Assembly: GCF_001375655.1 (NCBI RefSeq)
Contig: NZ_CTEN01000003.1
Location: 248,001 to 312,000 of the forward strand
Length of the DNA stretch: 64,000 nt
Direction of reading: 5' to 3'
Source of the DNA: Streptococcus varani
GTDB taxonomy: Bacteria; Bacillota; Bacilli; Lactobacillales; Streptococcaceae
The position numbers were made by a program, and so were the translations under genes. Positions 7,033-14,579 of this stretch are shown one piece after another; position 1 is the stretch's first letter; the number at the start of each line of letters is the position of its first letter. The notes below the pieces were generated by a model. That model did not search any database. It was not told the origin of the DNA and was given only the letters and a program-made list of their open reading frames with translations.

Positions 7033-8555
7033 CAGACTGAAGACAAAGTCCTTGGAATTAGGTTTCTAAGGGCTTTTCTTTGTGAATAGGAGTATAATTA
7101 AAGTATCTAGTATGAGGAGGTTTGGCTATGCTTCATAAGGAAAAACCAGATTACAACCGCAATCAATATGGTTTCTATACACTTGATGGCCTTGTTCCAA
7201 TTGATCATTTCCTTCGTCAAGTTGATGAGGTGATTGATTTTAACTTCATTTATGAGTTGGTAGAGGACACCTACTCAACCGATAATGGTCGTCCGAGTTT
7301 AGATCCTGTCATGCTGGTTAAAATCCCTCTTATTCAGTGCCTCTATGGTATTCGGTCCATGCGTCAAACTATCAAGGAAATCGAAGTCAATATGGCTTAT
7401 CGTTGGTTTCTCGGTCTTACTCTCGATGACAGGGTCCCCCACTTCACTACTTATGGGAAGAATTACAGTAGACGATTTCAAGAAAAAGAGCTTATCTCTG
7501 AGATTTTCTCTCGAATTCTCAATCAAGCCTTAAGAGCTGGTTTGATTGACCCTTCTGAAATTTTCGTGGATGGAACTCATATCAAAGCTGCGGCGAATAA
7601 TCACAAGTACACCAAGCAATTAGTGGAACAACAAGCCAAGTTTATGAGTGACCAACTGGAACTTGAGATTGATTTAGATAGGAAAAAACAGGCAAAAAAG
7701 TCGCTAAAGCCCGCAGAAAGCGAGGCTAAGGAAAAGAAAATTTCAACCACAGACCCAGAGAGCGGTTGGTTTCATAAGGGCGAACATAAGGAAGTATTTG
7801 CCTATTCTGCTCAGGTAGCTTGTGATAAGCACGGTTGGGCACTGGCTTATACAGTTGAGGCAGGCAATATTCATGATAGCCAAGCTTTCCCTACTCTATT
7901 TTCTAAAATTGAACCCTTTCAACCACACTACCTGATTGCGGATGCCGGCTATAAAACACCAAGTATTGCCAAGTTTCTTCTAGACCAAAATATTACTCCT
8001 GTTTTTCCATACACTAGACCTAGAGGAAAGAAAGGGAAACTACGACCAAAAGATTTTATCTACGATGAGTATTTCGACTGTTACCTTTGTCCAGAAAATC
8101 AAGAACTAACCTATCGAACAACAACCCGTGAGGGCTATCGTGAATACAAGAGTGATCCTAAAATTTGTGCACAATGTCCTTTACTATCTGTCTGTACAGA
8201 AAGCAGAAACCATCAGAAGGTTGTGACGCGTCATATATGGAAAGAGGCCCTTGAGATTTGTGAAGATATCCGACATCAAAAAGGAATGAAGGAGCTCTAT
8301 CAGAAGCGTAAGGAAACGATTGAACGGCTCTTTGGAACAGCCAAAGAGTACCATAATTTGCGCTATACAAGAGAAAGAGGAAAGTCAAAAATGGAAGACA
8401 AGGTTGGACTGACTTTGGCATGTCTCAATATCAAAAAACTGGTGAAAATGATGGCTGGGAAGCCTTTTTATTTTGTCCAAATCTGCCGATTTACACCATA
8501 TTTCGGCAATATACAAAAAAAGACAAACCTCAAAAATGAAGTTTGTCTACAATCT
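7033..8555 (+). mobile_element. IS1182-family insertion sequence in the rpsN terminator
   Basis: The element is bounded by identical 26-bp direct repeats (7007-7032 and 8556-8581). Its ends form imperfect inverted repeats: AGACTGAAGACAAAGT inside the left end against AGATTGTAGACAAACT read inward from the right end. A hairpin (8521-8548, AGACAAAC...GTTTGTCT) lies next to the right end. IS1182-family members are known for inserting at palindromes and making long variable duplications, which fits a terminator stem as target. Encodes one transposase. Confidence 0.82.
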
Positions 8556-8591
8556 GTAAGGAGTGGTCAGACCACTCCTTTTCTGGTATAA
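7128..8591 (+). CDS. IS1182-family DDE transposase
   Basis: About 487 residues. N-terminal DUF772-like domain (LVKIPLIQCLYGIRSMRQT near 60-80), then DDE catalytic segments: FVDGTHIKAAANNHK (first Asp near 149), a basic linker, ADAGYKTPS near 275, and RKETIERLFGTAKEYHNLRYTRERG with the catalytic Glu. CxxC-like pairs (CYLCPEN, CAQCPLLSVC) form the usual zinc-binding insert. Start chosen at ATG 7128, seven bases after AGGAGG. The frame has no stop inside the element: it runs through the right end and duplicated hairpin and stops in the TATAAT box of the next promoter at 8589. The last dozen residues are therefore host-derived. Appears intact. Confidence 0.9.
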   Translation: MLHKEKPDYNRNQYGFYTLDGLVPIDHFLRQVDEVIDFNFIYELVEDTYSTDNGRPSLDPVMLVKIPLIQCLYGIRSMRQTIKEIEVNMAYRWFLGLTLDDRVPHFTTYGKNYSRRFQEKELISEIFSRILNQALRAGLIDPSEIFVDGTHIKAAANNHKYTKQLVEQQAKFMSDQLELEIDLDRKKQAKKSLKPAESEAKEKKISTTDPESGWFHKGEHKEVFAYSAQVACDKHGWALAYTVEAGNIHDSQAFPTLFSKIEPFQPHYLIADAGYKTPSIAKFLLDQNITPVFPYTRPRGKKGKLRPKDFIYDEYFDCYLCPENQELTYRTTTREGYREYKSDPKICAQCPLLSVCTESRNHQKVVTRHIWKEALEICEDIRHQKGMKELYQKRKETIERLFGTAKEYHNLRYTRERGKSKMEDKVGLTLACLNIKKLVKMMAGKPFYFVQICRFTPYFGNIQKKTNLKNEVCLQSVRSGQTTPFLV

Positions 8592-8592
8592 T
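8556..8592 (+). promoter_or_regulatory. Right copy of the duplicated hairpin and extended -10 promoter for chorismate mutase
   Basis: The duplicated 26-bp palindrome (8556-8581) is followed by TGGTATAAT, an extended -10 box (TATAAT at 8587-8592), 25 bases before the chorismate mutase ATG. The hairpin occupies the -35 area, so the IS insertion left the original promoter arrangement intact. Confidence 0.6.
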
Positions 8593-8617
8593 CAAATCAA
8601 GTTTTGGAGGTTAGAAA

Positions 8618-8908
8618 ATGATTTTAAATTTAGATGACATCCGTCAGGACATTGATTGTATCGATAAAAAAATTGTGCAACTTTTAGAAAAACGCATGGA
8701 CGTGGTCAATCAGGTCGTTGCCTATAAAAAAGAAACTGGTAAAGCTATTTTGGATACTAGCCGTGAAGCAGCTGTTCTCGATAAGGTAGAAAGCCTGGTT
8801 AAAAAACCTGACTATCAAGCCAGCATTCGGGCAACTTTTTCTGATATAATGGCTCAATCACGTGCCTATCAGGAGAAAATATTGGACTTATCAGATGAGA
8901 AAAATTGA
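8618..8908 (+). CDS. Chorismate mutase, AroQ type
   Basis: All-helical 96-residue AroQ domain: DIRQDIDCIDKKIVQLLEKRMDVV (about 6-29), KKETGKAILDTSREAAVLDKV and an R-A-Y-Q-E-K tail. Converts chorismate to prephenate for Phe/Tyr synthesis in the cytosol. Start ATG 8618 has a TTGGAGG site. Its 3' end overlaps the start of the CLC gene by 14 bases, a two-gene operon also seen in relatives where a fluoride exporter follows chorismate mutase. Confidence 0.92.
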   Translation: MILNLDDIRQDIDCIDKKIVQLLEKRMDVVNQVVAYKKETGKAILDTSREAAVLDKVESLVKKPDYQASIRATFSDIMAQSRAYQEKILDLSDEKN

Positions 8909-10091
8909 TTTCAAAAGAATCGGTTTGATTCTATTTTTTTCTATGGCCATTGGTCTAGTCGTGGGTTCCATAGACTTTCTATTTGGTGAGATTTTGTTGC
9001 AGATTGGTCAAGTGAGGAATCCTAACTTTTACAAAATAATTCCATTTCTTGCTCCAATTGGGCTCTTTATCATTTTCCTCTATCAAAAGTGGGGGAAAAA
9101 TGCCCACAAGGGCCTCTCTCTCATTTTTGAGGTAGGCCACGGCAGCCAAGAAGCCATCCCTAAACGCTTAATTCCTCTAGTCATGGTCACTACTTGGTTG
9201 ACTCATCTCTTTGGAGGGTCGGCTGGTCGGGAGGGAGTGGCTGTTCAGATTGGTGCCACTACAGCCCATCATTTTGAAAAGTATTTCCCTGAAGAAAGAA
9301 CTTCTAATCTCTTTCTTCTAATAGGAATGTCTGCTGGGTTTGCGGGTCTTTTTCAAACACCATTAGCAGCCAGTTTTTTTGCCATCGAGGTGTTAATTGT
9401 TGGACATTATTCTTGGACTGCCTTTATACCTGCCATCCTAGCAGCCTATGCTGCTTCTTGGACATCTCATTTTTTAGGATTAGAAAAGTTTCAGCATCTA
9501 TTAACTAACCAACTTGATTTTTCCCTCTTTCTTCTTCTAAAATTATTGTTATTGAGTGCGGCCTTAGCTTTTATAGGGAATGCGTTCGCACTGTTACTCA
9601 AAAAAATCAAGGATTTTCTTGCAAAGACTTGTCCCAATCCCTATTACAGGATCTTCTTAGTTGGTCTCTTACTATCACTGGTCATGTTTTTCTTACCAGA
9701 GGGACGGTATGCAGGTTTAGGAACAAACTTGATTGAGGCCAGCTTAAAGGGGGAGTTCATCTCCTCCTACGATTGGTTGTTCAAACTGCTTTTGACAGTT
9801 TTAACCCTCGCAGCCGGTTTCCAAGGTGGTGAGGTAACACCACTCTTTTCCATTGGAGCTAGTGCTGGCGTTGTTTTGGCTGGCATAGTAGGACTTCCTT
9901 TTGAGGTTACTGCCGCTTTGGGCTATATCACAGTTTTCGCTTCCGCTACGAATACTCTTTTAGCCCCTATTTTCATTGGCATAGAGGTCTTTGGATGGAC
10001 TCATAGCCCTATCTACGTCTTTGTTATCGCCATCGCTTATTTTCTTAATCGGAAGCAGAGTATCTATGGCGGGCAAAGAGTCCCCTACTAG
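8895..10091 (+). CDS. CLC-family transporter, probably fluoride-exporting (EriC-F type)
   Basis: 398 residues with about ten hydrophobic helices. CLC signature segments are FGGSAGREGVAVQIG (about 113-127) and GFQGGEVTPLFSIGA (about 312-326). GREGVAVQ and GGEVTP differ from the chloride-type GREGP and G-K-F-x-P motifs and are what is reported for CLC-F fluoride/proton antiporters. In several streptococci the same position, between chorismate mutase and L19, holds CrcB/Fluc fluoride channels or EriC1, which supports fluoride export. Start chosen at 8895 (MRKIDF), overlapping the upstream gene; the in-frame ATG at 8862 is deeper inside it. No fluoride riboswitch seen. Confidence 0.82.
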   Translation: MRKIDFKRIGLILFFSMAIGLVVGSIDFLFGEILLQIGQVRNPNFYKIIPFLAPIGLFIIFLYQKWGKNAHKGLSLIFEVGHGSQEAIPKRLIPLVMVTTWLTHLFGGSAGREGVAVQIGATTAHHFEKYFPEERTSNLFLLIGMSAGFAGLFQTPLAASFFAIEVLIVGHYSWTAFIPAILAAYAASWTSHFLGLEKFQHLLTNQLDFSLFLLLKLLLLSAALAFIGNAFALLLKKIKDFLAKTCPNPYYRIFLVGLLLSLVMFFLPEGRYAGLGTNLIEASLKGEFISSYDWLFKLLLTVLTLAAGFQGGEVTPLFSIGASAGVVLAGIVGLPFEVTAALGYITVFASATNTLLAPIFIGIEVFGWTHSPIYVFVIAIAYFLNRKQSIYGGQRVPY

Positions 10092-10106
10092 TTGACCTCT
10101 ATATTG

Positions 10107-10134
10107 AAAAAAAGCTTGGTAGTCAAGCTTTTTT
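10107..10134. terminator. Bidirectional terminator between CLC gene and tRNA-Arg
   Basis: AAAAAAGCTTG - GTAGT - CAAGCTTTTTT is a symmetric hairpin with A- and T-runs, able to end the CLC transcript from the left and the tRNA transcript from the right. Confidence 0.85.
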
Positions 10135-10144
10135 CGTATTTCTA

Positions 10145-10216
10145 TCTTCCCTGCCGGAATCGAACCAGCAACTAATTCTTAGGAGGAACTTGTTATATCC
10201 ATTTAACTAAGGGAAG
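10145..10216 (-). tRNA. tRNA-Arg (anticodon CCU)
   Basis: Seven perfect acceptor pairs (CTTCCCT / AGGGAAG), D-arm GTTAAATGGATATAAC, anticodon stem AGTTC/GAATT with loop CTCCTAA giving anticodon CCT, and T-arm GCTGG-TTCGATT-CCGGC. Discriminator A, no encoded CCA. It reads AGG codons. Folded by eye; all arms fit. Confidence 0.92.
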
Positions 10217-10519
10217 TTCTTTTTCTATTGTATCTCAGCTGAGCAAAGATTGCAAGTTTTGAAAATATTTAAATCAAGACAAATTTACTTTCAACATTCT
10301 CAGGCACAATGCTGTTGTAAAGACTAAGTTTCCGTTTAAAGATGAATTGAAAGAACTTTGGAAAATTACTATTACTAGATTCTAAGGTTTTCAATGATTT
10401 TTGCTTTACAAAGGAGCCAGACTTTAGTATAATACTCTTTGTGTGTAATGGACATACAAAAATACAGTTTATCCGCTGGGTTTAAAAGCACCTATGATTG
10501 ACAAAGATAGGAGAAAAAA
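10217..10519 (+). promoter_or_regulatory. Intergenic region with rplS promoter and leader
   Basis: A strong promoter is visible: TTTACA at 10405-10410, 17-base spacer, TATAAT at 10428-10433. The roughly 80-base 5' leader before the L19 ATG could hold the Firmicute L19-leader autoregulatory RNA, but I could not fold it with confidence. Nothing coding was seen in 10217-10400. Confidence 0.75.
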
Positions 10520-10867
10520 ATGAATCCATTAATCCAAAGTTTGACTGAAGGTCAACTTCGTACTGACATCCCGTCATTCCGTCCTGGTGACACTGTTCGC
10601 GTTCACGCGAAAGTTGTCGAAGGTACTCGCGAACGTATCCAGATTTTCGAAGGCGTTGTTATCGCTCGTAAAGGTCAAGGTATCTCAGAAATGTACACTG
10701 TTCGTAAAATTTCTGGCGGTATCGGTGTAGAACGTACATTCCCAATCCACACTCCACGTGTTGACAAGATTGAGGTTGTTCGTTACGGTAAAGTACGTCG
10801 TGCTAAATTGTACTACTTGCGTGCTCTTCAAGGTAAAGCAGCTCGTATCAAAGAAATCCGTCGTTAA
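10520..10867 (+). CDS. rplS: 50S ribosomal protein L19
   Basis: Full-length 115-residue L19, with [16 protein letters not shown] near 21-36, [14 protein letters not shown] and a basic C-terminus. Located at the 30S-50S interface. ATG 10520 follows GATAGGAG. Codon use is strongly biased to preferred codons, as for a highly expressed gene. Confidence 0.97.
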   Translation: MNPLIQSLTEGQLRTDIPSFRPGDTVRVHAKVVEGTRERIQIFEGVVIARKGQGISEMYTVRKISGGIGVERTFPIHTPRVDKIEVVRYGKVRRAKLYYLRALQGKAARIKEIRR

Positions 10868-11403
10868 TCTAAGATGCAAAAACCGTAAAGCGAGATAAGC
10901 AAAAATAGGAGTTTTGATGAAGAACGATTACGTTCTAGGATAAATTATCTTTTTTGCAGAGCTCGTAGGTTTTGCTCAATTAATAGATAGGATATAGAGC
11001 TAAGGCTCATAACAAAACTCTTTGGCTACCGCCAGAGAGTTTTTATTCTGTTGAAGATAAAATCCAAAAATCGTAAAGTGCTTCAACAGTCTGGGGGACT
11101 GTTGAAGTCGATGACCTAGAAATAAGAAAGTCATCGGAGCAAAAATAAGCGGTAAGTCAGAAATCTTTGATTTCGTAGACAAATCCTCGTCAGGACGACT
11201 AGGTTTTTGAAAAAAGTTCAGACGTCTTCGACGCAACCATGACGAAGAAGGTTATATTCTTCGAGAAACAATCATTTTTGCACAGCCAGCTGGTTGTAAT
11301 CAATTAATAGTTAGATGAGATTCATACCCAGTTTGGTTTTTTTTTAAAATAGCAAAAATTGATAATCTAAGACTAATTTCCTATTTGGCTGGAAGAGTAA
11401 CCA
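10868..11403. other. Non-coding, repeat-rich stretch with rplS terminator
   Basis: An AAACTCT..GGC / GCC..AGAGTTT hairpin with T-tail at 11015-11044 probably ends rplS. At about 11071-11098 a TTCAACAGTC / GACTGTTGAA palindrome belongs to a dispersed family also seen near 17,410 and 30,890-31,090. From about 11,130 to 11,285 the sequence is clearly similar to 57,660-57,860 in the opposite orientation (shared GCAAAAATA-GCGGTAA, GACTAG-TTTTT and ACAATCAT...TTTTGCACAG blocks), and a weaker copy lies near 10,895-10,965. No intact gene. Confidence 0.6.
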
Positions 11404-11556
11404 CTACAGTACAAACGGATACAAATATCTTTGAAAGTAAGTGGTGAGTTTTACAGAAACAATTCGTCCTATTGCAAGTCGAAGAATTATAATACCAATA
11501 GCTAGTAAAAAGTATTCAAAAATACTTGTATTAGTCTTAATACCAATCAAATTATA
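11404..11556 (-). pseudogene. C-terminal remnant of a membrane protein cut by the IS982-family element
   Basis: On the minus strand 50 codons are open from the edge of the IS982 element to TAG at 11404, with a membrane-helix-like segment EYFLLAIGIIILRLAIG and a basic tail. There is no start codon. The part before the insertion would lie beyond 13,080, where a short frame begins right after the 109-residue membrane protein gene, but the join cannot be proven. Confidence 0.35.
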
Positions 11557-11645
11557 TAGGTGGTGCTAGTTAAAATCGACTAACAAAAAAAGTTCATTTG
11601 GATTATACTGTAAATGACAAAACCAACAGAGGTACTCCAAATAAA

Positions 11646-11784
11646 CCACCCGTGAAAACGGGTGGCTTATACACCGGTGTACACCGGCTATAAGCCGTTA
11701 AACTCCAGCGACGTCTAAAGACGCTCGCTGAACTTACGTTCAGGTTATGCTTTGATTACTTGACTAATGCCCGTAACAACGGGC
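11646..11784 (-). ncRNA. Highly structured non-coding segment downstream of tnpA
   Basis: Between the tnpA stop and the element end five consecutive hairpins can be drawn on the minus strand: 11769-11784 (GCCCGT..ACGGGC with T-run, a terminator), 11728-11743, 11707-11729, 11664-11695 (GGCTTATA..CCGG / CCGG..TATAAGCC), and the end hairpin 11646-11665. Such density recalls the omegaRNA scaffolds at the right end of tnpB-bearing IS605 elements, but no tnpB is present. Calling it an RNA is inference. Confidence 0.3.
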
Positions 11785-11786
11785 TT

Positions 11787-12259
11787 TTATCTTGTTCTAA
11801 AGCCTCCATCCGAGAATGGATCTTCATATTCTTTTACACTTAGCTTATCAAGTGCAATGTCATCCTTCTCTTGCTCACGAATATATTTCGCAACAGTTTT
11901 CTCGTTTAATCCAACCGTACTGACGTAGTATCCCCGTACCCCAAATTTGCGATTTCCATATTTATACTTTAAATTGGCATACTTATCGAATATCATTAGA
12001 GCACTTTTACTTTTTAGATATCCCATGAAATCGGAAATCGCAAGTTTTTGTGGAATCAGAACAAGCATGTGAACATGATCCGCCATCATATGACCTTCTA
12101 CTATTTCAACGCTTTTATAGTGACATAGATGACGGAAAATTTCGATTAAGTCCTGTCTAATTTTGTAGTAAATGGACTTGCGACGATACTTTGGTGTGAA
12201 AACAATGTGATAGAGCACATCCATCTGGTGTGTTATAAACTATAGCTGGTTTTAGCCAT
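11787..12259 (-). pseudogene. tnpA: IS200-type Y1 (HUH) transposase TnpA, damaged N-terminus
   Basis: The main frame carries YHIVFTPKYRRK, the HUH motif in ADHVHMLVLIP, and the C-terminal YIREQEKDDIALDKLS region with the catalytic-Tyr context YYVSTVG. The natural start (MAKTSYSL, ATG 12259) is followed by TAA at codon 9 (12233-12235). HTRWMC then runs into the main frame only through a one-base deletion near 12214 (two bases remain where relatives have one codon between C and YHIV). An internal ATG at 12224 could still produce about 145 residues. Probably inactive. Confidence 0.75.
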
Positions 12260-12359
12260 TTATTTTCCCTCCTTTATCTAACCTGAACAATTAGATTATA
12301 CATGGAAAAATAAATGGAAGCTAGAAGCCTTGTTAGCCACCAGCATAACTGGTGGTTTC

Positions 12360-13074
12360 AGACATTTCTATTTTAGTTCTATTAGTCCTTCAAGCAGAAG
12401 TCGGAATTAAGTCACAACGAAAGTTCTATCGGATCTGTCAACTTTTCATTGGTGATACAGGTTTGGTGCGAACTCGTTTTTATCGCAGAGCTCGCTATCT
12501 TATTCCCCTATTGAAACTGATTCATCAGTGGAGGGCAGACCACTTTCTTCACGATGATACCGCCATTATAGATAGTTTTCCTCTCTCTTTGTATCTGCCT
12601 ATTAGGAATTTGAAAGCAAAGGTCTTCAAGGAAGAGGCAGATATTTCATATAATCCGTCAAAACGTATGTGGTTTTATGGTTTTAAGGTACACATGTTAG
12701 TCACATTATCGGGATTCATAGTGAATTATGTTGTCACACCTGCTTCTGTCCATGATAGTCAGGTAGTAGAGGAACTGGTGGAAAATAGCCGATATCCGTA
12801 TGCTTTAGCGGTTCTTGGTTATTCGAGTGAATCATTAAAACAGAAGTTAAGTCAAAGTGGCTATTGTCTCTGGACACCATTGCGCCAGAACATGTCATAG
12901 GCTCAGAAGCATAACCATTGGAAACTTTTGGCGCAAATAAGAAATATTGAGACTAGATTTTCAATCCTTTGCTCAGTTTTTGACATTGAGAAACCTTTGG
13001 CGAGAAGTTCGAGGGGACTAGAGCTGTGGGTGGAACAAGTCATTTGGGCCTATAACCTAAGGTTTTTTAACTAG
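12360..13074 (+). pseudogene. IS982-family transposase, 5'-truncated and with an internal TAG
   Basis: Reads in one frame from SILVLLVLQAEVGIKSQRKFYR through AIIDSFPLSLYLPIRN (first catalytic Asp), FYGFKVHMLV and VTPASVHDSQ (second Asp), to a TAG at 12898-12900. After it the same frame continues AQKHNHWKL, IRNIETRFS (catalytic Glu region) and ends WAYNLRFFN with TAG at 13072. The 5' end is lost at the IS200-type insertion. So this transposase has both a truncation and a nonsense codon and is dead. Confidence 0.85.
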
Positions 13075-13129
13075 CACCACGGGTATGAAACATATTTTTT
13101 TTGGAAATATGTTGCAAATAATTTCATTT

Positions 13130-13459
13130 TTACGAGAACAATGTGAAAACATAAGCAATTATCAATAATAACAATATAATAATAACCATGTATCTCCCAA
13201 TGGGTGTATGGATATTGATTCCCAAGCCATAATCAAATCTACGTTCGATAAATATTGGACTGTTGGTATCACTAGGTTCAGTTGGAGTAAACAGTACTCG
13301 AATAAATGTATTTAAAATATATATAGGAAATAAAAATTTTATTGCAGTATTAATGAAATCATGATTAGATTTATTTATAGAAAATATCATAGCTAATAGC
13401 ATAGCAACAATCATGACTATACTAATTATTTTTGTAGCAAAAATAATAATATTCTTCAT
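13130..13459 (-). CDS. Small membrane protein of unknown function (109 aa)
   Basis: Three hydrophobic segments (about 4-27, 38-56, 88-107) separated by a polar loop with FIERRFDYGLGINIHTPIG. No family recognised. The ribosome binding site is weak (GAAAGAAG). AT-rich and flanked by insertion sequences and remnants, so probably accessory. A remnant frame starting at 13127, two bases after its stop, suggests a former second gene destroyed by the IS982-family element. Confidence 0.45.
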   Translation of the reverse strand: MKNIIIFATKIISIVMIVAMLLAMIFSINKSNHDFINTAIKFLFPIYILNTFIRVLFTPTEPSDTNSPIFIERRFDYGLGINIHTPIGRYMVIIILLLLIIAYVFTLFS

Positions 13460-13638
13460 TCTATTCTTCTTTCTATTCTCCAGCAGTTGCCTTAGTTTTT
13501 TTAGTAGCTTGATTTACTCTAGTAAATAGTTCGTTTACTGTACACCTCCCTCACAAGTTATATGAACAGTCAATTACATAACTGACTGAAATTATATAAA
13601 AATTGCAGTCAAAAGTCCACTTAAAATTTCCAAATTTA

Positions 13639-13661
13639 AAAACCCAACTTTCGCCGGGCTA
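13639..13661 (-). terminator. whiA operon terminator
   Basis: On the minus strand an AGCCC..GGGTT hairpin is followed by TTTTTA, eight bases after the whiA stop. Confidence 0.65.
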
Positions 13662-13667
13662 ATTTTG

Positions 13668-14579
13668 TTATAAATCATCCGCTATCTTATTGATTTTACG
13701 TAGTCTATGATTGACACCTGATTTACTGATAACCTGTGTTAGGTTGTCAGCCAACTGTTGGATGGAATAATCCGGATGCTGAATCCGTAACTGGGCCACT
13801 TCTTGTAGATCTCCTGGAAGTTGATCTAGGCCGATCGTTTCCATGATTTTAGCGATATTATTGATGGTTTTCATGCTAGCCGTGACAGTTCTAGCAATAT
13901 TAGCTGTTTCCGCGTTATTTGCCCGGTTGAGATCATTTCTAGCTTCTCGCAAGAGTTTCACATTTTCAAATTCTGTCTTAGCTTCTTCTGCTCCAATAAC
14001 TAGAAGAAAATCCATGATGTCTTCAGCTCGCTGCAGGTAGGTAACCGTTCCTTTAGGACGTTCAATAACCTTAGCATCTAGCAGAAACTTCTGAAGCAAG
14101 GCTGCTAAATCATGGGCATGGTCGCTATAAACAGAAGCGATTTCCAATTGGTATCTACCTTTTTCAGGATCTTTGACAGATCCACTTGCTAAAAATGCAC
14201 CACGTAGATAAGCCTGACTCCACTGGTCATTTTCCAAAATAGCAGGGGCAATGCCTGTTTCAATGCCGAAAAAATTATCTGCCAGATAGAGGTCATTTAA
14301 GATAGCATTAACACCCTCATTCAAAAACACTGTATAAACGCGATTTTTGCGTAAGTTCGTTTTTTGGTGATGGCGAATATCGGCCTTAACTTGGTAGAAA
14401 TGCAAGACCAGTTCATAGATATGACGAGCAACCTTAGCATTTTCTGTTGAAATAGATAGAGTCAAGCCTGAAGAGGCTAGTCCCAAACTACCGGATAATT
14501 TAATGATGGCTGCTAGTTCCGTCTTTTCGGCATGGAGTTGACTGAGGATTTCCTCTTTCACGTGGACGGTAAAACTCAT
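13668..14579 (-). CDS. whiA: WhiA, sporulation-regulator-type DNA-binding protein
   Basis: 303 residues: LAGLIDADG-homing-endonuclease-like N-terminal domain (about 1-190, including [12 protein letters not shown]) and a C-terminal helix-turn-helix ([14 protein letters not shown]...[13 protein letters not shown]). In Firmicutes WhiA affects cell division and chromosome segregation. Last gene of the rapZ-yvcK-whiA operon; its start overlaps the yvcK stop by four bases. Confidence 0.96.
   Translation of the reverse strand: MSFTVHVKEEILSQLHAEKTELAAIIKLSGSLGLASSGLTLSISTENAKVARHIYELVLHFYQVKADIRHHQKTNLRKNRVYTVFLNEGVNAILNDLYLADNFFGIETGIAPAILENDQWSQAYLRGAFLASGSVKDPEKGRYQLEIASVYSDHAHDLAALLQKFLLDAKVIERPKGTVTYLQRAEDIMDFLLVIGAEEAKTEFENVKLLREARNDLNRANNAETANIARTVTASMKTINNIAKIMETIGLDQLPGDLQEVAQLRIQHPDYSIQQLADNLTQVISKSGVNHRLRKINKIADDL

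Larger units (their letters stand above)
11640..12358 (-). mobile_element. IS200-type element nested in the IS982-family element
   Basis: About 720 bp, the usual IS200 size, with no target duplication and no terminal inverted repeats. Each end has a short perfect hairpin: CCACCCGT..ACGGGTGG at 11646-11665 (right end of the element) and CCACCAG..CTGGTGG at 12337-12355 (left end). It carries only a Y1 transposase gene, transcribed toward lower coordinates. IS200/IS605 elements transpose as single strands by recognising such hairpins. Confidence 0.75.
11560..13080 (+). mobile_element. IS982-family element, degenerate and split by an IS200-type element
   Basis: Terminal inverted repeats GTGGTGCTAGTTAAAA at 11560-11575 and its complement at 13065-13080 are identical over 16 bases. 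The transposase between them is IS982-like. The left 80 bases keep the 5' non-coding part and perhaps about ten codons; roughly 35-40 N-terminal codons are missing where the IS200-type element sits. No clear target duplication was seen. Confidence 0.75.

Noticed and set aside
7122..7127. Earlier TTG start of the IS1182-family transposase
   Set aside because: The ATG at 7128 is at the better distance from AGGAGG.
8540..8617. Fluoride riboswitch before chorismate mutase/CLC
   Set aside because: The leader is only about 25 bases after the -10 and lacks the conserved crcB-motif core.
11000..11236. Minus-strand 78-codon frame in the region after rplS
   Set aside because: It crosses the rplS terminator and a palindromic repeat, and the opposite strand of the same DNA shows repeat similarity to 57.7 kb.
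13490..13560. Minus-strand frame reading VNELFTRVNQATKKTKATAGE before TAG
   Set aside because: No start codon in frame (TGA just upstream) and no known homologue, so not reported as a gene.
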